From RH-AL1 sp965277355 (GTDB taxonomy: Bacteria; Pseudomonadota; Alphaproteobacteria; Rhizobiales; Beijerinckiaceae): a stretch of 64,000 bases of DNA. Made by a program: the position numbers and the translations under genes. Below the pieces are notes generated by a model. The model saw only the letters and a list, made by a program, of their open reading frames with translations. It had not been told where the DNA came from and made no database searches. Positions within the stretch are counted from its first letter, which is position 1; every line of letters begins with the position of its first letter. The DNA lies in the NCBI GenBank assembly GCA_965277355.1, contig CBDICN010000001.1:1178001-1242000 (forward strand). Direction: 5' to 3'. Below, piece by piece: positions 54,362-62,840 of the stretch.

Positions 54362-54602
54362 GCGATCGACTCGTGGTTGGCGCGACCGTTCGCGCGGGAT
54401 CCGCAGGGTCGCCTTGAAAGGGACGGCTAAGGCAAAAGCGAGACGGAAGCGAGCCTGCGCTCGTGCTTTTATGCCGCGCGAGGGGTCGCCGGCGCGTGTT
54501 GCGCTTCCACCCGCTTTATGGTTTGGAACCGTTTTAGATGATGCGTCCGAGGCCGTTCCTATGGCCTTCAAGACCGCGCGGGCGGCCAAGGTGGGATGGA
54601 GC

Positions 54603-55502
54603 ATGGGTAAGCATTTTGAAGCCGCCAGGACCGTCATGGCGGCTTTCGCGACCGTGATGGCGGCTTTCGTGTTTTGCCTCGGACTGGGGCTCGTCGCAGC
54701 CTATGCTGACGGGATTCCGCAGCCGGGCCAGATCGGCTTCCAGGAGGCGGTCACGCCGATCGCCCATGAGGGCCACTTCTTCCACGACGACATCCTGCTG
54801 CCGATCATCATCGCGATCTCGCTGTTCGTCGCCGGGCTGCTCGCCTACGTGATGTTCGCCTTCAACGAGAAGGCGAACCCGGTGCCCTCGAGAACGACGC
54901 ACAACACGTTTCTCGAGGTCGGCTGGACGATCCTGCCGGTGCTGCTCCTCTTCATCATCGCGATTCCCTCGATGAAGCTGCTTACCAACGAACTCGTGAT
55001 CCCGAAGTCGGACATCACGCTCAAGGTGACCGGCAAGCAATGGTTCTGGAGCTACGAATATCCCAAGGACCAGGACGGCGGCTTCGCCTATGATTCCTAT
55101 CTCGTGAAGGACGCCGACCTCAAGCCCGGCATGATCCGTCAACTGACGGTCGATAACGAGGCGGTCGTGCCCGTCAACAAGACGATCCACCTCCTCGTGA
55201 CGGGCGCCGACGTCATCCACGGCTTCGTCGTCCCGTCCTTTCTCGTACGCATCGACGCCGTGCCGGGGCGCATGAACGAGAGCTGGTTCCGCGCCGAGAA
55301 GGAAGGCGTCTACTATGGCCAATGCTCCAAGCTTTGCGGCAAGGATCATGCTTTCATGCCGATCTCCTTCCGCGTCGTCAGCGAGAAGGACTACCAGGCT
55401 TGGCTGGAAGGCGCGAAGAAGAAGTATGCCTCCAACGACAGCCAGACCATCAAGAACGACAACCAGACCATCAAGCCGGTGCGCCTCGCGGGCGTCCAGT
55501 AG
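54603..55502 (+). CDS. coxB: Cytochrome c oxidase subunit II
   Basis: 299 residues. Signal sequence, two helices (DILLPIIIAISLFVAGLLAYVMFAF and FLEVGWTILPVLLLFIIAIP) and a cupredoxin domain with the CuA site CSKLCGKDHAFM near residue 241 and His in HGFVVPSFLVRIDAVPGRMNE. Accepts electrons from cytochrome c. ATG 54603 (MGKHFEAART) is chosen; ATG 54561 is an alternative. The signal region has a 21-bp duplication encoding TVMAAFA twice. The last 20 residues carry an Asn/Gln-rich NDSQTIKNDNQTIKP repeat. Confidence 0.95.
   Translation: MGKHFEAARTVMAAFATVMAAFVFCLGLGLVAAYADGIPQPGQIGFQEAVTPIAHEGHFFHDDILLPIIIAISLFVAGLLAYVMFAFNEKANPVPSRTTHNTFLEVGWTILPVLLLFIIAIPSMKLLTNELVIPKSDITLKVTGKQWFWSYEYPKDQDGGFAYDSYLVKDADLKPGMIRQLTVDNEAVVPVNKTIHLLVTGADVIHGFVVPSFLVRIDAVPGRMNESWFRAEKEGVYYGQCSKLCGKDHAFMPISFRVVSEKDYQAWLEGAKKKYASNDSQTIKNDNQTIKPVRLAGVQ
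54630..54671 (+). repeat. 21-bp tandem duplication inside coxB signal sequence
   Basis: ACCGTCATGGCGGCTTTCGCG at 54630 and a copy at 54651, 19 of 21 bases alike. It encodes TVMAAFA then TVMAAFV, which lengthens the hydrophobic core of the signal peptide by seven residues. Confidence 0.9.
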
Positions 55503-55565
55503 CGGCTCTTTCCGGCGACGCCTCGCGCGCCGCTTCGTAACAGATTGGGTTCAGGACCTCACACC

Positions 55566-57227
55566 ATGGCAACAGCGGCCGCCGCGCACGACGACCACGC
55601 CATCCCCCACGGGTGGCGTCGGTACATGTACTCGACCAACCACAAGGACATCGGGACGCTCTACCTGATCTTCGCGATCACGGCCGGCGTCATCGGCGGC
55701 CTGTTCTCGATCCTGATGCGCATGGAGTTGCAGAACCCCGGGATCCAGGTCCTCAACCACGTCACCGTGTGGGTCCAAGGCACGCCGCCCGACCAGGCGA
55801 TCGAGGGCGCCAAGAACCTCTACAACGTGCTCACCACCAGCCACGGCCTGATCATGATCTTCTTCATGGTCATGCCGGCGCTCATCGGCGGCTTCGGCAA
55901 CTGGTTCGTCCCGATCATGATCGGCGCGCCGGACATGGCCTTCCCGCGGATGAACAACATCTCGTTCTGGCTGCTGCCGGCCTCGTTCTCGCTGTTCATC
56001 ATCTCGGCCTTCATGGAAGGAGCGCCGGGCGCGAAAGGCTTCGGCGGCGGCTGGGTGATGTATCCGCCCTACTCGGAGACCGGCTCGCCCGGACCGGCGA
56101 TGGACTTCGTGATCCTCTCGCTGCATCTCGCCGGCGCGTCGTCGATCCTCGGCGCGATCAACTTCATCACCACCATCTTCAACATGCGCGCGCCCGGCAT
56201 GACGCTGCACAAGATGCCGCTGTTCGCGTGGTCGGTGCTCGTCACCGCGTTCCTGCTCGTGCTCGCGTTGCCGGTCCTCGCCGGCGCCATCACCATGCTG
56301 CTGACCGACCGCAACTTCGGGACGACCTTCTTCGACCCGGCCAATGGCGGCGATCCGTTGCTGTTCCAGCACCTGTTCTGGTTCTTCGGCCACCCCGAAG
56401 TCTACATCCTGATCCTGCCTGGCTTCGGCATCGTCAGCCACATCATCTCGACCTTCTCGCGCAAGCCGATCTTCGGCTATCTCGGGATGGCCTACGCCAT
56501 GGTCGCGATCGGGGTCGTCGGCTTCGTCGTCTGGGCGCACCACATGTACACCGTCGGTCTCTCGCTCACGACGCAGCGCTACTTCGTTTTCGCGACGATG
56601 GTCATCGCGGTGCCGACCGGCGTCAAGATCTTCTCCTGGATCGCGACGATGTGGGGCGGTTCGATCTCCTTCCGCGTACCGATGTTGTGGGCGGTCGGCT
56701 TCATCTTCCTGTTCACCGTCGGTGGCGTCACCGGCGTCGTACTCGCCAACGCCGGCATCGACCGCGCGCTGCACGAGACCTACTACGTCGTCGCGCACTT
56801 CCACTACGTGCTGTCGCTCGGCGCCGTGTTCGCCCTCTTCGCAGGCTTCTACTATTGGTTCCCGAAGATGTCGGGCTACATGTACAACGAGACGCTCGGC
56901 AAGTGGCACTTCTGGCTGATGTTCGTTGGCGTGAACGTCACCTTCTTCCCGCAGCATTTTCTCGGTCTCGCCGGCATGCCGCGCCGCTACGTCGATTATG
57001 CCGACGCCTACCACCTATGGCACGAGGTCTCCTCGTGGGGCGCCTATCTCTCCTTCGCCAGCGTGATGCTGTTCCTCTACATCATCTACGAAGCCTTCCA
57101 GAAGAAGGTGCTGGCCGGCGACAATCCGTGGGGCGCTGGCGCGACCACCCTCGAGTGGACGCTGTCGTCGCCGCCGCCCTACCATCAGTTCGAGACGCTT
57201 CCGCGCATTACGGAAGTGTCGCACTGA
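55566..57227 (+). CDS. coxA: Cytochrome c oxidase subunit I (aa3 type)
   Basis: 553 residues, 12 helices. Heme a ligand His in TTSHGLIMIFFMVMPALIGGFGNW; CuB ligand and cross-linked Tyr in FWFFGHPEVYILILPGFGI; CuB His pair in VWAHHMYTVG; heme a3 and a ligands in HFHYVLSLGAVFA; K-channel and D-channel residues lie in the expected blocks. Start ATG 55566 (MATAAAAHDDHA). It is followed by a 151-base gap to ctaB. Proton-pumping terminal oxidase with coxB and coxC. Confidence 0.97.
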   Translation: MATAAAAHDDHAIPHGWRRYMYSTNHKDIGTLYLIFAITAGVIGGLFSILMRMELQNPGIQVLNHVTVWVQGTPPDQAIEGAKNLYNVLTTSHGLIMIFFMVMPALIGGFGNWFVPIMIGAPDMAFPRMNNISFWLLPASFSLFIISAFMEGAPGAKGFGGGWVMYPPYSETGSPGPAMDFVILSLHLAGASSILGAINFITTIFNMRAPGMTLHKMPLFAWSVLVTAFLLVLALPVLAGAITMLLTDRNFGTTFFDPANGGDPLLFQHLFWFFGHPEVYILILPGFGIVSHIISTFSRKPIFGYLGMAYAMVAIGVVGFVVWAHHMYTVGLSLTTQRYFVFATMVIAVPTGVKIFSWIATMWGGSISFRVPMLWAVGFIFLFTVGGVTGVVLANAGIDRALHETYYVVAHFHYVLSLGAVFALFAGFYYWFPKMSGYMYNETLGKWHFWLMFVGVNVTFFPQHFLGLAGMPRRYVDYADAYHLWHEVSSWGAYLSFASVMLFLYIIYEAFQKKVLAGDNPWGAGATTLEWTLSSPPPYHQFETLPRITEVSH

Positions 57228-57378
57228 CGAAACCCAGGGCGTCGGGCCACAAACCCGGCGCTATGTTAGGACCTTTGGGCTCGCGGGCGTTCGAGAGCAC
57301 CGTGTTTCAGCCGTCGATCGGCCGGCTGAGACCTTTGGCCATGCGGCTCGATCAGCGGCGCAATCGGACACATAACCA

Positions 57379-58314
57379 GTGACGTTCATCGGACAGACGA
57401 AAGAGACGCCGTTCGTATCGACGGCCGATCCCGGCGACTACATCGCGCTGTTGAAGCCCCGCGTGATGTCGCTCGTCGTCTACACCGCGATCGCCGGAAT
57501 GCTGATCGCCGGTCCCCACGTCGACATCGTGCTCGCCGTCGCCTCCCTGCTGGCGATCACCATCGGCGCCGGTGCCAGCGGCGCGCTCAACATGTGGTAT
57601 GACGCCGACATCGACGCGATGATGAGGCGCACCGCCAAGCGCCCGATCCCCAGCGGGCGAGTCACCAGCGCCGAGGCTTTGGCCTTCGGTCTGATCCTCT
57701 CCGTCCTGTCCGTGCTCGCGCTCGGCGTCATCGCCAACTGGCTCGCGGCCAGCCTGCTGGCCTTCACGATTTTCTTTTACGTCGTCGTCTATTCGATGTG
57801 GCTGAAGCGCGCGACGCCGCAGAACATCGTTATCGGGGGCGCCGCCGGTGCCCTGCCGCCGATGGTCGCCTACGCCGCCGTCACCGGCACCGTCGCTTGG
57901 TCGAGCTTCGCGCTGTTCGCGCTGATCTTCGTGTGGACCCCGCCGCATTTCTGGGCGCTCGCCCTGGTCAAGTCCGACGAATACGCCAAGGCCGGCATCC
58001 CGATGCTACCCAACGTCGCCGGCCCCGATCGGACCCGCCGCGACATTTTCCTCTACAGCCTGCTCCTCGCGCCTGTCGGCCTGCTGCCCTACCTGATGGG
58101 CTTCGCGACGATCGCCTACGGCGGCCTCGCCGCCGCGACCGGCGCGGCGTTCGTCTGGCTCGCCTGGCGGGTCTACCGCGTTCGCACCGGGGACGGCGCG
58201 AACAGGGCCGCCTACGGGCTGTTCAGCTTCTCGATCCTCTACCTGTTCATCCTGTTCGCCGAGATCATCGGCGAGCGTAGCCTCATGATTGTGAAGATCG
58301 TTCCGTGGCCGTGA
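57379..58314 (+). CDS. ctaB: Heme O synthase (protoheme IX farnesyltransferase)
   Basis: 311 residues, about nine helices. Prenyl-diphosphate sites: NMWYDADIDAMMRRTAKRPIPSG (about 72-94) and KSDEYAKAGIPMLPNVAGPDRTRRDI (about 196-222). Adds farnesyl to heme b, the first step to heme a for CoxA. GTG 57379 is the start. The gene overlaps the next small gene by 10 bases. Confidence 0.95.
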   Translation: MTFIGQTKETPFVSTADPGDYIALLKPRVMSLVVYTAIAGMLIAGPHVDIVLAVASLLAITIGAGASGALNMWYDADIDAMMRRTAKRPIPSGRVTSAEALAFGLILSVLSVLALGVIANWLAASLLAFTIFFYVVVYSMWLKRATPQNIVIGGAAGALPPMVAYAAVTGTVAWSSFALFALIFVWTPPHFWALALVKSDEYAKAGIPMLPNVAGPDRTRRDIFLYSLLLAPVGLLPYLMGFATIAYGGLAAATGAAFVWLAWRVYRVRTGDGANRAAYGLFSFSILYLFILFAEIIGERSLMIVKIVPWP

Positions 58315-58490
58315 CAGACACAGACAAGACCCGACGCAACGACGACTCCGGCATCGTGCTGACGCCGCGGCAGCTCCGCAGCCGCCGCAACCGCAACATC
58401 GCGATCGGGCTGGCGATCGCCTTGAGCTGCATTCTGTTCTACGTGGTGACGATCGCCAAGCTCGGTCTCACCACACACGCGGTCCACTAA
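58305..58490 (+). CDS. Small membrane protein between ctaB and ctaG (CoxF-like)
   Basis: 61 residues. Basic N-terminus (TPRQLRSRRNRNIAIGLAI) and one helix (IAIGLAIALSCILFYVVTIAKLG). Proteins of this type occupy this place in many alphaproteobacterial cox operons; exact role in oxidase assembly is unclear. GTG 58305 start, overlapping ctaB by 10 bases; its stop directly abuts the ctaG start (58491). Confidence 0.85.
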   Translation: MAVTDTDKTRRNDDSGIVLTPRQLRSRRNRNIAIGLAIALSCILFYVVTIAKLGLTTHAVH

Positions 58491-59102
58491 ATGTCCGGGA
58501 TCAGGAGCCCACGCTCCGCGCCCGCCAGCCGGCGCTGGCTGAACGGCCGCTTCATCGCGCCGGTGGCGGCGACGGGCGTGGTCGTCGCGATGCTTGGCCT
58601 CGTCGCCGTGTCGCCGCCGCTCTATCGCGCCTTCTGCTCGCTCACCGGCTACGAGGGCACGCCGCGCATTGCCGCCCACGCCGTCGCGACGACCGGCAAG
58701 CGCGTCATGCATGTCCGCTTCGATGCCAACGTCGGCGGCGGCCTGCCGTGGACGTTCCAGCCCGAGACGGCCGCGATCGACCTGCTGACGGGCAAGACCG
58801 CCACGGCGTTCTACAAGGTCACCAACAACAGCGATCAGACGGTGACCGCGCGGGCGATCTACAACGTCGGGCCGCCCTCGATGGGCAGCTACTTCGACAA
58901 GATCGCGTGCTTCTGCTTCTCCGACCAGACGCTGAAGCCGCACGAGACGCTCGAGATGCCGGTCGTGTTCTTCCTCGATCCCGCGCTCGAGGCCGACGAG
59001 ACGATGAACGGCGTCGACGAGGTCGTTTTGTCCTATACGTTCTACCAGCAGAAGACGGCCGCCGTGGCGGCGGCGAAGGATGATACGAAGCCACGCCTCT
59101 GA
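58491..59102 (+). CDS. ctaG: Cytochrome c oxidase assembly protein CtaG/Cox11
   Basis: 203 residues. One N-terminal helix (FIAPVAATGVVVAMLGLVAVSP), then a periplasmic Ig-like domain; copper-binding CFCF in KIACFCFSDQTLKPHE (about 138-153). Delivers copper to the CuB site of CoxA. ATG 58491. Confidence 0.95.
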   Translation: MSGIRSPRSAPASRRWLNGRFIAPVAATGVVVAMLGLVAVSPPLYRAFCSLTGYEGTPRIAAHAVATTGKRVMHVRFDANVGGGLPWTFQPETAAIDLLTGKTATAFYKVTNNSDQTVTARAIYNVGPPSMGSYFDKIACFCFSDQTLKPHETLEMPVVFFLDPALEADETMNGVDEVVLSYTFYQQKTAAVAAAKDDTKPRL

Positions 59103-59214
59103 GGTCGATTTCGCGACCGGGCGAACGCCTTGACCGTGCGCGGACAAAGACGCTAACGCGATTGAGAAGGACCACCGCCGGGTTGTGCGGCAAAACGAGG
59201 CAGAGGACACGTCA

Positions 59215-60081
59215 ATGGCCGACGGGCACGCCAAACCGAATCACGATTACCACCTTGTGCCGCTCAGTCCGTGGCCGCTCGTCGGCGCCACCAGCGCCTT
59301 CTTCATGGCGCTCGGCGCCATCATGTGGATGAAGACCATCACGGTCGGCTCGGCCGCGATCGGGCCTTACGTGTTCGGCGCCGGCGTCCTCGGCGTGCTC
59401 TACACGATGGCATCCTGGTGGACAGACGTCGTCCGCGAAGCGCAGCACGGCGATCACACGCGCGTGGTGCAGATCAGCCACCGCTACGGCATGATTCTGT
59501 TCATCGCCTCCGAGGTGATGTTCTTCGTCGCCTGGTTCTGGGCCTATTTCGACATCGCGCTCTATCCGCACGCCGCGAACGAATACGCGCGTGAGCAGGC
59601 GATCGGCGGCATGTGGCCGCCGAAGGGCATCGAGCCTCTCGATGCCTGGCATTTCCCGCTGTTCAACACGCTGATCTTGCTGACCTCCGGCACGACCATC
59701 ACTTGGGCCCACCATGCCCTGCTCCACTCCGATCGCTCGGCGGTGAAGAAAGGCCTGATTCTTACGATCGTGCTCGGCGTCCTGTTCACCTGCGTGCAGG
59801 TGTGGGAATACATACACGCGCCGTTCTCGTTCGCTTCGCCGATGGGCTCCAACTTCTTCATGCCGACGGGCTTCCACGGCTTCCACGTTTTCATCGGCAC
59901 GGTCTTCCTGATCGTGTGCGTCGCGCGCGTGTTCGCCGGCCAGTTCACGTCTAAGCAGCATCTCGGCTTCGAGTTCGCGGCGTGGTACTGGCACTTCGTC
60001 GACGTGGTCTGGCTGTTCCTGTTCGCCTGCATCTATGTCTGGGGCTCGTGGGGCGTCGCGACAGAAGCCGTGGGCCCGTGA
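59215..60081 (+). CDS. coxC: Cytochrome c oxidase subunit III
   Basis: 288 residues, seven helices. Family blocks: YHLVPLSPWPLVGATSAFFM, RYGMILFIASEVMFFVAWFWAYFD with the conserved Glu, PLLNT-like PLFNTLILLTSGTTITWAHHAL, and FHVFIGTVFLIVCVARV; ends FVDVVWLFLFACIYVWGS. ATG 59215 (MADGHAKPNHDY). Followed by a clear terminator. Confidence 0.96.
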   Translation: MADGHAKPNHDYHLVPLSPWPLVGATSAFFMALGAIMWMKTITVGSAAIGPYVFGAGVLGVLYTMASWWTDVVREAQHGDHTRVVQISHRYGMILFIASEVMFFVAWFWAYFDIALYPHAANEYAREQAIGGMWPPKGIEPLDAWHFPLFNTLILLTSGTTITWAHHALLHSDRSAVKKGLILTIVLGVLFTCVQVWEYIHAPFSFASPMGSNFFMPTGFHGFHVFIGTVFLIVCVARVFAGQFTSKQHLGFEFAAWYWHFVDVVWLFLFACIYVWGSWGVATEAVGP

Positions 60082-60106
60082 CATTTGCGCCGTCAGGCTC
60101 AAAGAT

Positions 60107-60135
60107 GAGGGCGGCTGCTGCCGCCCTCTTTCGTT
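60107..60135 (+). terminator. Rho-independent terminator after coxC
   Basis: Perfect 9-bp stem GAGGGCGGC (60107-60115) and GCCGCCCTC (60120-60128) around TGCT, then TTTCGTTT. It may end the main cox message before DUF983 or attenuate it. Confidence 0.85.
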
Positions 60136-60150
60136 TCCGAGGCTCGCGTG

Positions 60151-60543
60151 ATGGATGAACGGCCCGCGACGGACGATTTGACCCTGCCCGAGACGGCAGG
60201 TTCGCCGATCGTGAACGGCCTGCTGGGCCGGTGTCCGCGCTGCGCCAAGGGCTCGATGTTCGCGGGATTTCTGACGCTTGCGCAGCGCTGCCCGGCCTGC
60301 AATCTCGATCTCGGTTTCGCCGATACCGGCGACGGGCCGTCGTTCTTCGCCTCCTTCGCCGGTGGCTTCGTCGTGCTGCTCGTTGGCGTCTTCGCACAGG
60401 TGGTTTGGGATTCGCCGTGGTGGGTCTACGTTATCATTCTCGTCTTGGGCTGCGCCTTCACCGTCGCCCTGATCCGGCCGACCAAGGGCGTCCTCGTGGC
60501 CCTGCAATATGCCAACAAGGCCGAGCAGGGTCACTTCGAGTGA
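60151..60543 (+). CDS. DUF983 small membrane protein
   Basis: 130 residues. N-terminal zinc-finger-like pair RCPRCAKG and CPACNLDLG (about 28 and 47), then two helices (FFASFAGGFVVLLVGVFAQVV and VYVIILVLGCAFTVALI). DUF983 proteins commonly lie between coxC and surf1 in alphaproteobacteria; function unknown. ATG 60151; GTG 60148 precedes it. Confidence 0.85.
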   Translation: MDERPATDDLTLPETAGSPIVNGLLGRCPRCAKGSMFAGFLTLAQRCPACNLDLGFADTGDGPSFFASFAGGFVVLLVGVFAQVVWDSPWWVYVIILVLGCAFTVALIRPTKGVLVALQYANKAEQGHFE

Positions 60544-60565
60544 CGATGCGCCCGATGAGTGCGCA

Positions 60566-61348
60566 ATGAGGATGTCGACGTTTCGCCAGCTGATCCTTCC
60601 GACGCTGTTCACGCTCGTCGTCGGCGGCATCCTTGTGAGCCTCGGCGTTTGGCAGCTGCGGCGGCTCGCCTGGAAGGACGCGATCATCGCGCGCATCGAG
60701 GCTCGCGCGAAGGCGCCTGAGAGCGCACTGCCGCCATCGTCGCAATGGTCCGCGTTGAGGCCCGATAGCTACGAGTACCGCCGTGTGACCGCGACCGGCA
60801 CCTTCGACAACGCCAAGGAGACGCCGGTCTTCCGCGCCGAGGAGGCCGGTCCCGGCTACCTCATCATGACGCCGCTCACATTGGCCAGCGGCGGGACGGT
60901 GCTCGTCAACCGCGGCTACGTGCCCGAGACGCTGAAGGATCCCTCGACGCGCGTTGCCGGCGAGCCTACCGGCACCGTGACCGTCACCGGGCTGATGCGC
61001 GAACCCGAGCCGCGCAACGCCTTCACGCCGGCCGATGATCTCGCCAAGAACCTCTTCTTCACCCGCGACCCGGTGCTCATCGCCAAGCGCGACGGCCTCA
61101 CCGACGCGGCGCCCTTCACGATCGACGCCGACGCGACGCCGAACATCGGCGGCTGGCCGCGCGGCGGCATGACCGAACTCGCCATTCCCAACAACCACTT
61201 TTCATACGCGATCACCTGGTTCGGCCTCGCGATCGGTCTGCTCTGCGTCTATGCCGGCTTGCTTTGGAAGCACCTCGGAGCGCCGGCGGGGAGCGACAAG
61301 CGCGCCGCCGCAGCGGCCTCGTCCCTTGCCGCGACGAGAGCGGATTAG
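60566..61348 (+). CDS. SURF1-family oxidase assembly protein
   Basis: 260 residues. Two helices, at the start (ILPTLFTLVVGGILVSLGVWQL) and end (YAITWFGLAIGLLCVYAGLLW), enclosing the SURF1 domain; marks are GVWQLRRLAWKD, the FDNAKE block, VLVNRGYVPE and NNHFSYAITWFGLA. Inserts heme a into CoxA. ATG 60566; ATG 60572 also possible. In line with DUF983 (22-base gap). Confidence 0.93.
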   Translation: MRMSTFRQLILPTLFTLVVGGILVSLGVWQLRRLAWKDAIIARIEARAKAPESALPPSSQWSALRPDSYEYRRVTATGTFDNAKETPVFRAEEAGPGYLIMTPLTLASGGTVLVNRGYVPETLKDPSTRVAGEPTGTVTVTGLMREPEPRNAFTPADDLAKNLFFTRDPVLIAKRDGLTDAAPFTIDADATPNIGGWPRGGMTELAIPNNHFSYAITWFGLAIGLLCVYAGLLWKHLGAPAGSDKRAAAAASSLAATRAD

Positions 61349-61418
61349 GGCCGCTGGAACAAGGGCCACACGCGACAAGCTGTGGTATGGCGTCAGGCAT
61401 GAGAACGCGACCGAGCGC

Positions 61419-62840
61419 ATGAAGTACATTTCCACCCGGGGCGAGGCCCCTGTCCTATCGTTCAGCGAAGCGATGCTGGCCGGACTCGCCCGAGACGGCG
61501 GCCTCTATCTGCCGCAGCACTATCCGCAGCTGTCGCGCGACACGATCGCCGGGTTCGCCGGCAAGCCCTACGGCGCCGTGGCCAAGGCAGTGCTCACCCC
61601 TTACGTCGGCGAGGACTTCGACGAGGCGACGCTCGAGACGATGATCGAGCAGGCCTACTCTGGCTTCCGTCACGCCGCGATCGCGCCCTTGCGGCAGATT
61701 GACGGCAATCTCTTCATCCTCGAGCTGTTCCACGGCCCCACGCTCGCCTTCAAGGACCTGGCGATGCAGCTGCTCGCCCGCTTCATGGAGCTCGCGCTGA
61801 CACGGCGCGGTCAGCATGCGACGATCATCGGCGCGACCTCCGGCGACACCGGCGCGGCGGCCATCGAAGCGTTTCGCGGGCTCGCCAACATCGACGTCGT
61901 GATCTTCTACCCGCACGAGCGAGTCAGCGCCGTGCAGCGCCGGCAGATGACAACGGTCGGAGGCGGCAACATCCACGTCGTGGCGCTCGAAGGCACGTTC
62001 GACGACTGCCAGGCCGCCGTGAAGGCGCTGTTCAACCATGCCGCCTTCCGCGACGAGTTCGGCCTCTCCGGCGTCAACTCGATCAATTGGGCGCGGGTGC
62101 TGGCGCAGGTCGTCTACTACTTCACGAGCGCGGTCGCGCTCGGCGCGCCCCACCGGCCCGTCTCCTACGCGGTGCCGACCGGCAATTTCGGCGACATCCT
62201 GGCCGGCTGGATCGCCAAGCGGATGGGTCTACCGATCGATCGCCTGGTGATCGCGACGAACGAAAATGACATTCTGGTGCGAGCGCTTCAATCGGGCGCC
62301 TACGAGACCCGCGACGTACACCAGACGCAATCACCCTCCATGGACATCCAGGTTTCGTCCAACTTCGAGCGGCTGTTGTTCGAGATGAACGGCCGCGACG
62401 ACGCCCGGATCCGCAACCAGATGGACGCGCTGCGCCAATCGCGCGGCTTCTCGATCCCCGAGGGGACGCTTGCCGCGATGCGCGCCGATTTCGATGCCGG
62501 CTCGACCGACGAGGCGGCGACGGCGGCCGAAATCGCGCGGTGCTGGCATCAGGCCGGCGAGCTGGTCGATCCCCACACCGCCGTCGGCATCCACGTCGCG
62601 CGCACGGCCGTCGTGCGCGATCCTGCGACGCCGATGGTCGCGCTCGGCACCGCGCACGCCGCCAAGTTCCCCGACGCGATCGAGCGGGCGATCGGCCTGC
62701 GGCCGCCGCTGCCGCCCTCCATGGCCGACCTGCTCGACCGGCCGGAGCGCTACGAGGTGCTCGCCAACGACCAGGGCGCGATCGAGCGCTTCATCCGCGG
62801 GCGCGTGGGCAACGGCCGAGCCTTGAAGAGCGCGTCATGA
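61419..62840 (+). CDS. thrC: Threonine synthase
   Basis: 473 residues. PLP enzyme making threonine from O-phosphohomoserine. Starts MKYISTRGEAPVLSFSEAMLAGLARDGGLYLP; PLP-binding Lys in FHGPTLAFKDLAMQ (about residue 110); phosphate loop GATSGDTGAAAIEA; C-terminal TAHAAKFPDAIERA. ATG 61419; the longer open frame is a shadow of surf1. Its stop overlaps the M16 peptidase start (ATGA). Confidence 0.95.
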   Translation: MKYISTRGEAPVLSFSEAMLAGLARDGGLYLPQHYPQLSRDTIAGFAGKPYGAVAKAVLTPYVGEDFDEATLETMIEQAYSGFRHAAIAPLRQIDGNLFILELFHGPTLAFKDLAMQLLARFMELALTRRGQHATIIGATSGDTGAAAIEAFRGLANIDVVIFYPHERVSAVQRRQMTTVGGGNIHVVALEGTFDDCQAAVKALFNHAAFRDEFGLSGVNSINWARVLAQVVYYFTSAVALGAPHRPVSYAVPTGNFGDILAGWIAKRMGLPIDRLVIATNENDILVRALQSGAYETRDVHQTQSPSMDIQVSSNFERLLFEMNGRDDARIRNQMDALRQSRGFSIPEGTLAAMRADFDAGSTDEAATAAEIARCWHQAGELVDPHTAVGIHVARTAVVRDPATPMVALGTAHAAKFPDAIERAIGLRPPLPPSMADLLDRPERYEVLANDQGAIERFIRGRVGNGRALKSAS

